This document shows positions 1 through 8,733 of a DNA stretch of 64,000 nt, piece by piece; the first letter of the stretch is position 1, and each line of letters begins with the position of its first letter. Where the stretch lies: contig NZ_JYKO02000001.1 in NCBI RefSeq assembly GCF_000949385.2, positions 4,346,851 through 4,410,850 on the forward strand. The letters are read 5' to 3'. Source of the DNA: Pseudomonas sp. LFM046 (GTDB taxonomy: Bacteria > Pseudomonadota > Gammaproteobacteria > Pseudomonadales > Pseudomonadaceae). Both the position numbers and the translations under genes were made by a program. Under the pieces are notes generated by a model, which was given only the letters and a program-made list of their open reading frames with translations, made no database searches and was not told the origin of the DNA.

Positions 1-3000
1 GACAGCTTCACCTACACCATCAAGGACCAGTCTGGCGTCGAGTCCAACCCGGTCACCGTCAGCATCGGCGTGACCCCGGTGAACGATGCGCCGGTCGCTG
101 TCGCCGACACTGCCACCGTCAACGAAGGCGGCAGCGTCAACATCAATGTGGCCAGTAACGACACGGACGCCGACGACGGCCTCAACCTCGGCAGCATCGT
201 CATCGGCACCAACCCGGCGCATGGCACCCTCACCGTCAATGCCGATGGCACCGTCAGCTACCAGCACGATGGCAGTGAGACCACCGCCGACAGCTTCACC
301 TACACCATCAAGGACCAGTCTGGCGCCGAATCCAACCCGGTCACCGTCAACATCGGGGTCACCCCGGTGAACGATGCCCCGGTTGCCGTGGCCGACACTG
401 CCACCGTCAACGAAGGCGGCAGCGTCAACATCAATGTGGCCGGTAACGACAGCGACGCCGACGACGGCCTCAACCTCGGCAGCATCACCATTACCAGTGG
501 CCCGGCCAACGGCACCGTCATCGTCAACGCCAATGGCACGGTCAGCTACCAGCACAACGGCGGCGAGACCACCACCGACAGCTTCACCTACACCATCAAG
601 GACAAATCCGGCGTCGAGTCCAACCCGGCCACCGTCAGCATCGGTGTCACCCCGGTGAACGATGCGCCGGTTGCCGTGGCCGACACTGCCACCGTCAACG
701 AGGGCGGCAGCGTCAACATCAACGTGGCCGGTAACGACACGGACGCCGACGACGGCCTCAACCTCGGCAGCATCACCATCACCAGCGGCCCGGCCAACGG
801 CACCGTGATCGTCAACGCCAATGGCACCGTCAGCTACCAGCACAACGGCAGCGAGACCACCGCCGACAGCTTCACCTACACCATCAAGGACAAGTCCGGC
901 GCCGAGTCCAACCCAGTCACCGTCAGCATCGGGGTCACCCCTGTGAACGATGCGCCGGTCGCTGTCGCCGACACTGCCACCGTCAACGAGGGCGGCAGCG
1001 TCAACATCAATGTGGCCGGCAACGACAGTGACGCCGACGACGGCCTCAACCTCGGCAGCATCACCATTACCAGTGGCCCGGCCAACGGCACCGTCATCGT
1101 CAACGCCAATGGCACGGTCAGCTACCAGCACAACGGCGGCGAGACCACCACCGACAGCTTCACCTACACCATCAAGGACCAGTCTGGCGTCGAGTCCAAC
1201 CCGGCCACCGTCAGCATCGGCGTCACCCCGGGCGATGACTCCCCGGTATTCGGCACCTCCACCAAGACCGCCATCGTCTCGGAAGAGGGCCTGGCCAGTG
1301 GCCTGCAGGACACTGCGGGCTCCCCGAGCGATAGCACCAATGCCGTGGTCTCCACCGGCACCTTCGCAATCACCGATGCCGACAGCCCGAGCCTCTCGGT
1401 CACCTTGACGGCACCGACCACCGCACTCACCTCCAATGGCGTGCCCCTGACCTGGTCGGGCAGTGGCACCTCGACCCTGAGTGCGAGTGCCGGCGGCCAG
1501 CCGATCATGACCATCAGCATCAACAGCGTGGGGGCCTATACCGTGACCCTGCTGGGCCAGTTGGATCATTCGTCAGCCGTGGCGGAAGACCTGCTGAACT
1601 TCGGGGTGAAAGTGACCGCCAGCGACGGCGTGAACAGCACTGACGGTACCCTGCAAGTCACGGTCGAAGATGATTCCCCGATCCTGGCGACGCCGATGCA
1701 GAGCATCGTGCTGGACGGTGCCGGCTCCACCGCCATCGGCAATCTGAACCTGTCCACCGGTGCCGACGCCAAGGGCGCCAGCGTACAGTTCAACTCCGCC
1801 ATCAGCGGCGCTGTCGACGCCAGCGGCAATATCCTGAGCACCGTACTGGCCAAGGACGGAAGCGTCGTCAATTCGTCGAGCTACCTGACCTATCAGGGCA
1901 GCAAGCTGCACTACGTGTCGGGCACCAACTCCCTGACCGCCGTCGACGTAAATGGCACCGAGGTCTTCAAGATCACGGCCGACGTAGCCACCGGCCATTA
2001 TCAGGTCACCAACTTCGTCGACCTGGACTCGCCCTCCTCGACCTTCACCAGCTTCAACCTGTCGGGTGGCAACTCAGGTTTGTACGACCTGGGTGCCGAC
2101 TCCCGGTTCAGCCTCCAGGCCACGGCCACCGAAAACGGTGCGGCCTCCACGGTGAACACCAGCAACAACAGCTTCGGCGTGGGCAGTGGCCAGTCGATCG
2201 ATACCGGTGATGTGCTCAAATTCACCTTCATCGACAAGACCACCAGCCAAGCCACGGACATGACCTCGATTTCGCTGACCACCGACAAGCTCGGCACTGG
2301 CGAAAAACTGACCTGGACCGCATTTGACAGCGCTGGCAACACCGTTGGCAGTGGCACCGTGAACGGGGTGAATAGCGGTACGACCACCTTCACCATCGAT
2401 GGCAGCCAGCTGAACAGCGGTGTGCATGAGTTCAGCTCCGTCAGCTTCGGTGCAGGCAGCAGTACCACCTACAAGCTGCTGATCAGCTCCATCACCGGAC
2501 AGACCGAGGCTTACGACCAGAAAATCAACCTGGGCGTCAAGGCCACCGACGGGGACTCCGACAGCACAACCAACCAGTCGCTGCAGATTACCTTCGATTC
2601 GGACAACACTGTCCAGGCAGGCTCCAGCGGCACCGCTCTGGGCGGAGGCAATGGTGCGGACAAACTGATTGGCGGCGCAGGCGACGACTTCCTCACCGGA
2701 GGCAAGGGCAATGACACCCTGACGGGTGGCAATGGCGGCGACACCTTCGTCTGGAAGTCCGGTCATGCCGGTAACGAGGGCAGCCCCAACCAGGATGTGG
2801 TGAAGGACTTCAACAAGGGCGCGGGCGACCGCCTCGACCTGAGCGACCTCCTGCACGGGGAAACCACGGCCAACATCGACAACTACCTCAAGCTGATTGT
2901 CGATAACGGCACAGGCAACGCCACCCTGCAGGTCAGTACGGAAGGTCACCTGAACCAGCCCGGCGGCGCAGCCAGCCACGCCGACCTGACCATCACCCTG

Positions 3001-3087
3001 GAAGGCGCGGCCGCTCAGCTCAGCGGGTCCTCCATCAACTCGTTGATCGCGGGCGCCGATCCGACCATCAAGGTCGACCACAGCTGA
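1..3087 (+). CDS. Large repeat adhesin, C-terminal part (LapA/BapA-like, type I secreted); 5' end outside window
   Basis: The reading frame is open from the first base, so the gene starts upstream. The visible 1028 codons hold the tail of one repeat (1-66) and four complete tandem copies of a 96-residue cadherin/VCBS-like module starting near 67, 355, 643 and 931. The module contains the motifs PVNDAP, NDxDADDG and SFTYTIKD. Non-repeated beta-rich domains follow. RTX nonapeptides (GGAGDDFLTGG, GGKGNDTLTGG) lie at about codons 880-915, then a C-terminal block typical of type I secretion targets (VVKDF, GDRLDLSDLL). The protein should be exported by a type I system and held at the outer membrane. 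The lapD and lapG genes lie convergently just downstream, so it is probably the LapG substrate. The N-terminal retention module and cleavage site are not in the window. Confidence 0.93.
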   Translation, partial: DSFTYTIKDQSGVESNPVTVSIGVTPVNDAPVAVADTATVNEGGSVNINVASNDTDADDGLNLGSIVIGTNPAHGTLTVNADGTVSYQHDGSETTADSFTYTIKDQSGAESNPVTVNIGVTPVNDAPVAVADTATVNEGGSVNINVAGNDSDADDGLNLGSITITSGPANGTVIVNANGTVSYQHNGGETTTDSFTYTIKDKSGVESNPATVSIGVTPVNDAPVAVADTATVNEGGSVNINVAGNDTDADDGLNLGSITITSGPANGTVIVNANGTVSYQHNGSETTADSFTYTIKDKSGAESNPVTVSIGVTPVNDAPVAVADTATVNEGGSVNINVAGNDSDADDGLNLGSITITSGPANGTVIVNANGTVSYQHNGGETTTDSFTYTIKDQSGVESNPATVSIGVTPGDDSPVFGTSTKTAIVSEEGLASGLQDTAGSPSDSTNAVVSTGTFAITDADSPSLSVTLTAPTTALTSNGVPLTWSGSGTSTLSASAGGQPIMTISINSVGAYTVTLLGQLDHSSAVAEDLLNFGVKVTASDGVNSTDGTLQVTVEDDSPILATPMQSIVLDGAGSTAIGNLNLSTGADAKGASVQFNSAISGAVDASGNILSTVLAKDGSVVNSSSYLTYQGSKLHYVSGTNSLTAVDVNGTEVFKITADVATGHYQVTNFVDLDSPSSTFTSFNLSGGNSGLYDLGADSRFSLQATATENGAASTVNTSNNSFGVGSGQSIDTGDVLKFTFIDKTTSQATDMTSISLTTDKLGTGEKLTWTAFDSAGNTVGSGTVNGVNSGTTTFTIDGSQLNSGVHEFSSVSFGAGSSTTYKLLISSITGQTEAYDQKINLGVKATDGDSDSTTNQSLQITFDSDNTVQAGSSGTALGGGNGADKLIGGAGDDFLTGGKGNDTLTGGNGGDTFVWKSGHAGNEGSPNQDVVKDFNKGAGDRLDLSDLLHGETTANIDNYLKLIVDNGTGNATLQVSTEGHLNQPGGAASHADLTITLEGAAAQLSGSSINSLIAGADPTIKVDHS

Positions 3088-3093
3088 TGGCTA

Positions 3094-3129
3094 CCCTGTC
3101 CGCAATCGCTCCGGCGGTTGCGGACAGGG
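3094..3129 (+). terminator. Perfect 12-bp hairpin after the adhesin gene
   Basis: CCCTGTCCGCAA and TTGCGGACAGGG form a perfect 12-bp inverted repeat around a 12-nt loop, starting 6 nt after the adhesin stop codon. No U-run follows. It may act as an attenuator or mRNA 3'-end stabiliser rather than a classic intrinsic terminator. It also precedes the start of the next small gene by 44 nt. Confidence 0.6.
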
Positions 3130-3173
3130 GGCGTCTGCCGTCATGCTCGCGGCAGTCCTTGACGGAGATTGCC

Positions 3174-3524
3174 ATGCTCTACATCCAGCGTGACGAAGAA
3201 GGGAAACTGGTTCGCGTCGAAGCGGCCGAATTCGCAGAAATGACCGGGCAACTGCCTGCCAACGACCAGGAAATCCAGGCCTGGTACGCCAACCTGGCGG
3301 TGCAGAGCAGCCTGCTGCAACTGAAGCAGAGCGACCTGGACATGATCCGGGTGCTGGACGACCTGATCACCGTGCTGATGACCAAAGGCGTCATCCGCAT
3401 CACCGACCTTCCACCGGCAGCGCAATCCAAGCTGCTCAGCCGTAACCAGGCGCGCGAAGCCCTGGGTGGCATTTCCCGCCTGATCGTGGAAGAAGACGAC
3501 AACGTGGGTTCGGGACTGATCTGA
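3174..3524 (+). CDS. Small conserved protein next to the adhesin gene (116 aa)
   Basis: The start MLYIQRDEEG was chosen because GGAG lies 7-10 nt before this ATG (in GACGGAGATTGCC). The longer frame from 3087 would run through the hairpin. The protein is acidic, mostly helical and soluble, with no signal peptide or membrane segment. It resembles short Pseudomonas proteins that databases label 'tryptophan synthase subunit beta-like', a name without functional support: no PLP site is present. Its position between a giant adhesin and lapD suggests a role related to that system, but no function can be assigned from sequence. Confidence 0.8.
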   Translation: MLYIQRDEEGKLVRVEAAEFAEMTGQLPANDQEIQAWYANLAVQSSLLQLKQSDLDMIRVLDDLITVLMTKGVIRITDLPPAAQSKLLSRNQAREALGGISRLIVEEDDNVGSGLI

Positions 3525-3561
3525 ACCTGCCGCTCCCTTTGTCCTAGCCCTGCAGTGCATT

Positions 3562-3585
3562 GAGGGGCGAATTCATTCGCTCTAC
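3562..3585. repeat. Intergenic palindromic repeat, family A (imperfect copy)
   Basis: GAGGGGCGAATTCATTCGCTC followed by TAC matches the family GTAGGGGCGAATTCATTCGC plus CCCTAC, which also occurs at 36013, 45731 and 49305. It lies between the convergent small gene and lapD. Confidence 0.7.
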
Positions 3586-3590
3586 AGAAC

Positions 3591-3614
3591 TGCCCTTGGG
3601 AGTTTCCAGGGGCA
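3591..3614 (-). terminator. Weak hairpin downstream of lapD
   Basis: TGCCCTTGG and CCAGGGGCA can form a 9-bp stem with one G-U pair around GAGTTT, about 80 nt past the lapD stop. There is no clear U-tract, so the call is tentative. Confidence 0.3.
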
Positions 3615-3691
3615 CTGCCGGCTTCGTCGCCCGAGACCGTTCACTTCCAACACCTGGCCGACCACTGTTCGCACCAAGCCGTCCCGGCGCA

Positions 3692-5641
3692 CTAACGCCA
3701 GGGTGACGGTGCGCCGAACAGCTGGCCCTGGGCGCCCCGGATGCCCATCTCTCGCAGCACCTCAAGTTCCCCCTCGGTTTCCACCCGCTCGGCGATCAGC
3801 GGCAGATCGATGCTGTGGGCGGCGCGCTGCATGGCCTCGATGAACAGGCGCTTGTCCGCCTCCCGATCGATGGCGCGGATGTAGCTGCCATCCACCTTGA
3901 GGTAGGCCAATCCCAGGCGAGCCAGGTTGCCGATCATGCTGAAACGGCCACCGAAGTGCTGCAGGCTCAGGCTGAAACCCTGCTCCCGCAGGCGGCGGGT
4001 CAGTTGTTCCAGCACGGCCTGTTCAGGCAACTGGTCTTCTTCCAGTTCCAGCACCAGGCGTGCGCCGAACCGGGAATGCCGGCGCAACAGTTCGAACGCC
4101 TTGTCCAGTTTCTGGGCATCTCGCAGCAGGGCGCCGGACAGGTTTAGCGCCAGGGTTTCTCCATGGCCGGCCATCTGCTCGAACACCAGTTCGAGCATCA
4201 GCAGGTCCAGGCGCGCCGTCCAGCCGAAACGCTGCAGCCAGGGCAGGAAACGCCCGGCGGGAATGTATTCGCCGCGCTCGTCGCGCAGGCGCGAAAGCAC
4301 TTTGTAGTGCAACACTCGCGTGCGATCGCGGCTGTCCACCACAGGCTGGAAGTAAAGCTGGAACTGGCGCTGGGCCAGCGCGTGGTCCAGCAGCCGATGC
4401 CAGGCGTGGCGCTCGTCGCCCACGCTGGGCGCCTCACCGCCGGTCAGGGTCGCCCAGGTCCTGTCAGTCTGACTTTCCGCCTTGGCCAGGGCCTCGTCAG
4501 CCAGGCGCAGCAGGTCCGCCAAATCGTCGCCAGGGCTGAAGGGCGCCAGGCCGAGATGGGCCACCGGCAGGGCATCCGCCGCCCCGGTGACCACCAGGTT
4601 GGCCAGGGCCGCATCCAGGCGCTGCGCCAGTTGCTGGGCCTCCTCGGCCACCAGGCCGGGCATCAGCAGGGCGAAGTCGCCGCCCCGGCTGCGCGCCACC
4701 AGTTGGCTGGCGCCCTGCTCCGCCATGGCGTGGGAGAGCAGTTCGGCCACCGCCAGCAACAGCTGGTCGGTGCGCTGGCCCCCCAGGCGCTGGTTGAGGC
4801 CGGCGAGGTCATGGACCCGCAGCAGCAGCAGGTAGCCGGCGCTGGCCCGGTCATCGGAGCTCAACCGCGCCTGTAGCTGCATTTCGAAGTAACGGCGGTT
4901 GGCGAGGCCCGTCAGGCTGTCCTTGTACGCTTCGTCCCGAAGACGTTCGCTACGCTCGGCCTGCTCCTGGAACAGCGCCTTGAGCTTCTCCACCATCTGG
5001 TTCATGGCCTGCACCACGCGGCGCAATTCGGGCGTGCGCGGTAGTTCGGGCAGGCTGAGGAATTCGCGGCGAGAGATGGCGTGGGATTGCTCCACCATGT
5101 AGTCGAGGGGTTTCAACTGGCGGCGCAGGAGGAACGCACCGAGGCCCGCACTGACCAGGCCGCAGGCCAGCAGCCAGCCGAGGCTGCCGAGGGCGCTCTG
5201 CCAGAGCCGGGCAATGGCGAACAGCGGGTGGCTCTGCACCTCTACCCGCGCCGCCTGCTCCCAGCCACGGCTGACAATGGCGTCACCGCCGGCCGAGTGC
5301 AGGTCGATCAGGTCGACGAACCACTGCGGCACCTCAGCGCCCACGGCGTCAGGCACGCCAGTGCGCTCCACCAGCACCTTCCCGGTAGCCAGGTCGATCA
5401 CACGGATGCTTTCAAAGTAGCCGCTGTCAAAGATGGAGCTGACCATCAGCTCGACCATCGCCGAGTCGTCGATATGCGGGGTCAGCGACAGGCCAAGGGC
5501 CGTGGCGGCGTCCTGGGCGTGGGAGCGCAACTGGTTGTTGTACTGCTCCCGCGAGCTTTCCAGGCCGACCATGAAGCTGCCACTGAAAGCGACCACCAGG
5601 AACAGACAGATGGCGATCAACAACTGTTTGAACAGGGACAT
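3692..5641 (-). CDS. lapD: LapD-like c-di-GMP receptor (degenerate GGDEF-EAL membrane protein)
   Basis: 649 aa. Layout: membrane helix about 5-25, a periplasmic LapD/MoxY-type sensor domain to about 150 (with the SRGW motif at 124-127), a second membrane helix about 152-172, HAMP and linker, a degenerate GGDEF (RGGDF at 319-323) and a degenerate EAL domain in which the EAL signature reads KVL (447-449). This matches LapD, which binds c-di-GMP through its inactive EAL domain and then sequesters the periplasmic protease LapG, keeping the adhesin on the cell surface. It lies 8 nt downstream of lapG in the same operon, and both converge on the adhesin gene. Enzymatic activity is not expected. Confidence 0.93.
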   Translation of the reverse strand: MSLFKQLLIAICLFLVVAFSGSFMVGLESSREQYNNQLRSHAQDAATALGLSLTPHIDDSAMVELMVSSIFDSGYFESIRVIDLATGKVLVERTGVPDAVGAEVPQWFVDLIDLHSAGGDAIVSRGWEQAARVEVQSHPLFAIARLWQSALGSLGWLLACGLVSAGLGAFLLRRQLKPLDYMVEQSHAISRREFLSLPELPRTPELRRVVQAMNQMVEKLKALFQEQAERSERLRDEAYKDSLTGLANRRYFEMQLQARLSSDDRASAGYLLLLRVHDLAGLNQRLGGQRTDQLLLAVAELLSHAMAEQGASQLVARSRGGDFALLMPGLVAEEAQQLAQRLDAALANLVVTGAADALPVAHLGLAPFSPGDDLADLLRLADEALAKAESQTDRTWATLTGGEAPSVGDERHAWHRLLDHALAQRQFQLYFQPVVDSRDRTRVLHYKVLSRLRDERGEYIPAGRFLPWLQRFGWTARLDLLMLELVFEQMAGHGETLALNLSGALLRDAQKLDKAFELLRRHSRFGARLVLELEEDQLPEQAVLEQLTRRLREQGFSLSLQHFGGRFSMIGNLARLGLAYLKVDGSYIRAIDREADKRLFIEAMQRAAHSIDLPLIAERVETEGELEVLREMGIRGAQGQLFGAPSPWR

Positions 5642-5649
5642 CTCGACTC

Positions 5650-6357
5650 CTATCGGTCCGGCTCCACTGGGAAGCCCTCGGCCTTCATTTTCCTGAGCAA
5701 TTCCTGCCAGCGCGACAACCGCTTGGCATCGCCGACCTGTTTGCCGCCACCGCTACCCGCGATCCACAGGCCCTCGGCGTTGAAGGCGTAGACGGGCAAC
5801 AGGTCGGTCCGTTGGCTGGCGGGGCGGATGATGCCCACCAGGTTGTCCAGCACCAGCGGCACGGAATCCGGCGTGGCGTAGTAGGTCACCACCATGTGCG
5901 CCTGGTTCAGGCGCAGCGCCTTGACGTAGGTGATGCGCAGTTTCTCGCTGGGCACCCCGAGCTCGCGCAGGCTGAAGTACTTGGCGATGGCGAAGTCCTC
6001 GCAGTCGCCGGCGCCAATGCGCAGCGCCTGCACAGGCGTGGCCCAGTAATCGCTCTCGCCCCAGAGTTCCTGGTCATCGCGGAAACGCAGCTTGGCGTTG
6101 AAGAAGCGGTTCACGTCTTCCAGTTGCTTCTTCTCGTCGGCACCCGCCAGGCGCGCCAGCGTGGCCTGCCACTCATCGATACGCTGCTTGCCGGGGCCAA
6201 GGGGACCGTAGAGGGCTTCGGCGCGCCGGCTGATGAGGGAGAAATCCCAGTCCGCCTGCAAGGCACCTGCCAGCAGCGCCAGGACCCATGGCACCGCCAG
6301 GGCCAGCTTCCGCCGCCCCCGACACCCACGCCAGGCCTGAACGCTACCTCGGAACAT
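5650..6357 (-). CDS. lapG: LapG-like periplasmic cysteine protease
   Basis: 235 aa, transglutaminase-like cysteine peptidase family. An N-terminal hydrophobic segment (about 18-35) after an Arg-rich start serves as the export signal. The catalytic triad is readable as Cys119 (GAGDCEDFAIAKYF), His154 (AHMVV) and Asp171 (LVLDNL). The DDQELWGESDYW stretch at about 94-105 corresponds to the calcium-binding region known in LapG. LapG cuts the N-terminal retention module of LapA-type adhesins and releases them when c-di-GMP is low. It is translated just ahead of lapD (8-nt gap), the usual lapG-lapD pair. The presumed substrate is the adhesin at the start of the window. Confidence 0.92.
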   Translation of the reverse strand: MFRGSVQAWRGCRGRRKLALAVPWVLALLAGALQADWDFSLISRRAEALYGPLGPGKQRIDEWQATLARLAGADEKKQLEDVNRFFNAKLRFRDDQELWGESDYWATPVQALRIGAGDCEDFAIAKYFSLRELGVPSEKLRITYVKALRLNQAHMVVTYYATPDSVPLVLDNLVGIIRPASQRTDLLPVYAFNAEGLWIAGSGGGKQVGDAKRLSRWQELLRKMKAEGFPVEPDR

Positions 6358-6471
6358 CCACCATCCCGCCTCGGGGGCCGTCAGGCCCCGTGGAACAAGC
6401 GGCGAATGGTGCGGGGTGAGGCGGGAAAAGACAATGGCATTATGCCGTCATTCGACGCATGCGCGAGATGA

Positions 6472-6497
6472 GTTGGGCTTCGCGAGCTCAGCCCAAC
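6472..6497. repeat. Short palindromic element between lapG and the DUF1145 gene
   Basis: GTTGGGCT and AGCCCAAC flank TCGCGAGCTC. The unit GTTGGGCTTCGCGAGCTCAG resembles common Pseudomonas intergenic repeats. It lies 13 nt past the end of the minus-strand DUF1145 gene and may act as its transcript end. Confidence 0.5.
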
Positions 6498-6509
6498 CTG
6501 CGGGACTGA

Positions 6510-6755
6510 TCAGCGCAATCCGCGCAGATGCAGGAAACCGAACAGCAGCACCTGTAGCCGCTCCAGCCAGGGGAATGGCCGGTCCTTCAACCTGCGGTTG
6601 AACAGCGCAACCTCGAGCACATGGGCCAGCAGCACGGCGCCAGCCGCCAGCAGCAGTGGCCGATGCAGGGGTTCGCCGAAGGGATAGAGGACATTGAGCA
6701 GCGCCACCAGCCAGAACATGGCCAGGGCGCCTTTGAGGAAGGAAGGCAGGTGCAT
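6510..6755 (-). CDS. DUF1145 family small membrane protein
   Basis: 81 aa with two or three hydrophobic helices (about 9-25, 32-50 and a weaker one at 64-75) and a basic cytoplasmic loop (NRRLKDRPFPW). The arrangement matches DUF1145 inner-membrane proteins (YhhL-like), whose function is unknown. It stands alone on the minus strand between lapG and the alkyl sulfatase gene. Confidence 0.75.
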   Translation of the reverse strand: MHLPSFLKGALAMFWLVALLNVLYPFGEPLHRPLLLAAGAVLLAHVLEVALFNRRLKDRPFPWLERLQVLLFGFLHLRGLR

Positions 6756-6848
6756 GTCGACTCCTGTTGATGCGGACCAGGCGGCCAGTGTGCCGCCTGG
6801 TGCCTTCCGGCTCTCCGCACTTTTGGTTGGAGCCTTCCCGCCTCCGGG

Positions 6849-8636
6849 TCAGCGCAGGGTCAGGGCGATGGGCACTTCCTCGAAGTCGAAGCAGCCGAGG
6901 AAGGTCTTGATGTCCAGCAGGTTGCCGTCCACTTTCACGTCCCCGAGCATGGCGCCCTTCAGCAGGCCGTTTTCGCCGCTGATGATGGTGTCGAGGTAGC
7001 GCTTGTCGAAGGTCAGCTTGAGCGTCGTACCTTCAGGAATGCCCTCGTGCAGCTCGGCCACGCCGCGCCGGACCTCCAGAGCCCACTCCTCCTTGATGTC
7101 AGGGAAGACGAAGCCCAGGGTCAGGTTCACATCGGCGCTTTTTTCCGGGTCGATACGGGTCACCCAGTTCTGCAGAAAGATGCGCGCCGGCAGGTTTTTC
7201 AGCATGTCCGGCGAAAGGAAGGCGTTGCGCATGTGCTGGGACAATTCCAACGCGGCATCACCCTCCAACTTGCCCTCCAGTTCCATGGCGCTCATCAGGT
7301 ACCAGTTGCGCCAGTTGGTGTTCATGCTGGCGTAGCCCAGGCGCCGGAAGCTGCGGGCCTTGATGTCACGGGCCAGCTTGTCGTCGTGGTCGATGCGGAT
7401 GACGTAGCTGGCCAGCTCGGCGGCCCACTGGTAGTCACCTTTGAGGTAGGCCTCCCCGGCCGCCATCAGCACCTTGTCGCGGCCGCCCATCATCGTGACC
7501 AGACGCGTGGCTTTCTCCACCGGCGGCGTCGGATCAAGGTCCACCGGGTCGCCCTGGAACCAGCCCAGGTAGCCTTGGTAGATCTGCCGCACGCTGTGCT
7601 TCACGGTGCCGTAGTACTCGCGCAGGTAGGGCGTGTAGCCGGCCAGGTAGGTCGGCAGCTTGACCTTCTCCACCAGCTCGTCCGGGGTCAGTCCCTTGTT
7701 CATCCAGCGCACGGTCTGGTCGTGGACGTAGGCGATGGCGTCACGGGTCATGCGCAGCACCTCTTCCACCTTGTCCTTGCCGGACACCGGCCGGCCGTGC
7801 AGCGGCACCATGTAGTCGGCCTGGAAGGCGCGCAGTTTGTCGAGGCTGTTCACCCAGACCACCGGATCACGGAACTTGGTGCCGCGCAGGGTATGGATGT
7901 TCGGCAACGTCGGGCCCTGGGTCACCTCGGCGCTGATCAGCACCTTGTTGCGCGGCAGGAACAGAACGATCTCGTCCGGCGCTTCGCTGGGCACATGGAG
8001 GAACTGCACCGGCAGCCCGGCGATGGTGGTGTCGAGCTTGTCCTTGAAGGTGATTGTGGGGGCGATGAAGGTGGACTTGCCCTCCTGGGGCAGGGGGCCG
8101 AGGCCGGCGTTCATGTCCTTCCTGTCGGCGTCCTGCAGGGCGACGCCGAAGCTGTAGCCCGAACGCATGCTGAGGATGGGGCCTACCAACGCGCCCTGGG
8201 TCACCACGTTATCCAGCAGGGTTTCCTGGGCGTAGATCTGCACCTCGCCGCTCTCCACCTGCCCCTCGCTGATAAAGCCCTTCACGCCGTTGATATGGTC
8301 GGGATGGAAGTGGGTGTAGACGATGGCTTTGATGGGCTTGTCGCTGATCTTGCGGAACTCCGCCAGCACCTTGCGCGACTGCTCGGCGGACTCGCCGGTG
8401 TCGACGATGATCAGCCCTTCGGGCGCCTCGATCATCACGCTGTTGGCGAGGTTCCAACCCACCGCCGAGTACACGTTGTCGGCGATCTTGTAGACCTTCT
8501 CGCTGAAGTGCTTCGTGTGCTCGGCCAGCTCGGCGTTGATGCTGGGCTCGATGGACTCTTCCGGCAGGGCGGCGTCGGCGCCCAGGGGCAATGCAGCGGC
8601 GAGGAGCAGGCCGCTCAAACGAGTGGAGATGCGCAT
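6849..8636 (-). CDS. Secreted alkyl sulfatase, metallo-beta-lactamase fold (SdsA1-like)
   Basis: 595 aa with a signal peptide (MRISTRLSGLLLAAALPLGA, cleavage near ADA-A). The zinc motif HFHPDH is at 109-114 after the strand IVYT. Further metal-ligand regions are SAEVTQGP and PLHGRP. A dimerisation region follows, and the C-terminus resembles the SCP2-like domain of class III alkyl sulfatases. These enzymes hydrolyse primary alkyl sulfates such as SDS to alcohol and sulfate in the periplasm or outside the cell. At 595 aa it is somewhat shorter than SdsA1 (about 650). A LysR gene diverges 97 bp away and probably controls it. The exact substrate cannot be read from the sequence. Confidence 0.85.
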   Translation of the reverse strand: MRISTRLSGLLLAAALPLGADAALPEESIEPSINAELAEHTKHFSEKVYKIADNVYSAVGWNLANSVMIEAPEGLIIVDTGESAEQSRKVLAEFRKISDKPIKAIVYTHFHPDHINGVKGFISEGQVESGEVQIYAQETLLDNVVTQGALVGPILSMRSGYSFGVALQDADRKDMNAGLGPLPQEGKSTFIAPTITFKDKLDTTIAGLPVQFLHVPSEAPDEIVLFLPRNKVLISAEVTQGPTLPNIHTLRGTKFRDPVVWVNSLDKLRAFQADYMVPLHGRPVSGKDKVEEVLRMTRDAIAYVHDQTVRWMNKGLTPDELVEKVKLPTYLAGYTPYLREYYGTVKHSVRQIYQGYLGWFQGDPVDLDPTPPVEKATRLVTMMGGRDKVLMAAGEAYLKGDYQWAAELASYVIRIDHDDKLARDIKARSFRRLGYASMNTNWRNWYLMSAMELEGKLEGDAALELSQHMRNAFLSPDMLKNLPARIFLQNWVTRIDPEKSADVNLTLGFVFPDIKEEWALEVRRGVAELHEGIPEGTTLKLTFDKRYLDTIISGENGLLKGAMLGDVKVDGNLLDIKTFLGCFDFEEVPIALTLR

Positions 8637-8733
8637 GGTTCGCTCGGATTGTTGTTATTGGGCGCAGACAGGCTGGCAGGGGCCTGCTAATAATTCCAAT
8701 GCATTCTTTTCTCACCAGCGATGCAATCTGCGC

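Noticed and set aside
12-1115. Regular 79-codon minus-strand frames every 288 bp at the window start
   Set aside because: They recur only because the adhesin repeat recurs; they are antisense copies without a start signal.
1-1230. CRISPR or other array from the 288-bp periodicity
   Set aside because: The repeats are long, contiguous and in frame, encoding a known adhesin module; there are no short repeats with unique spacers.
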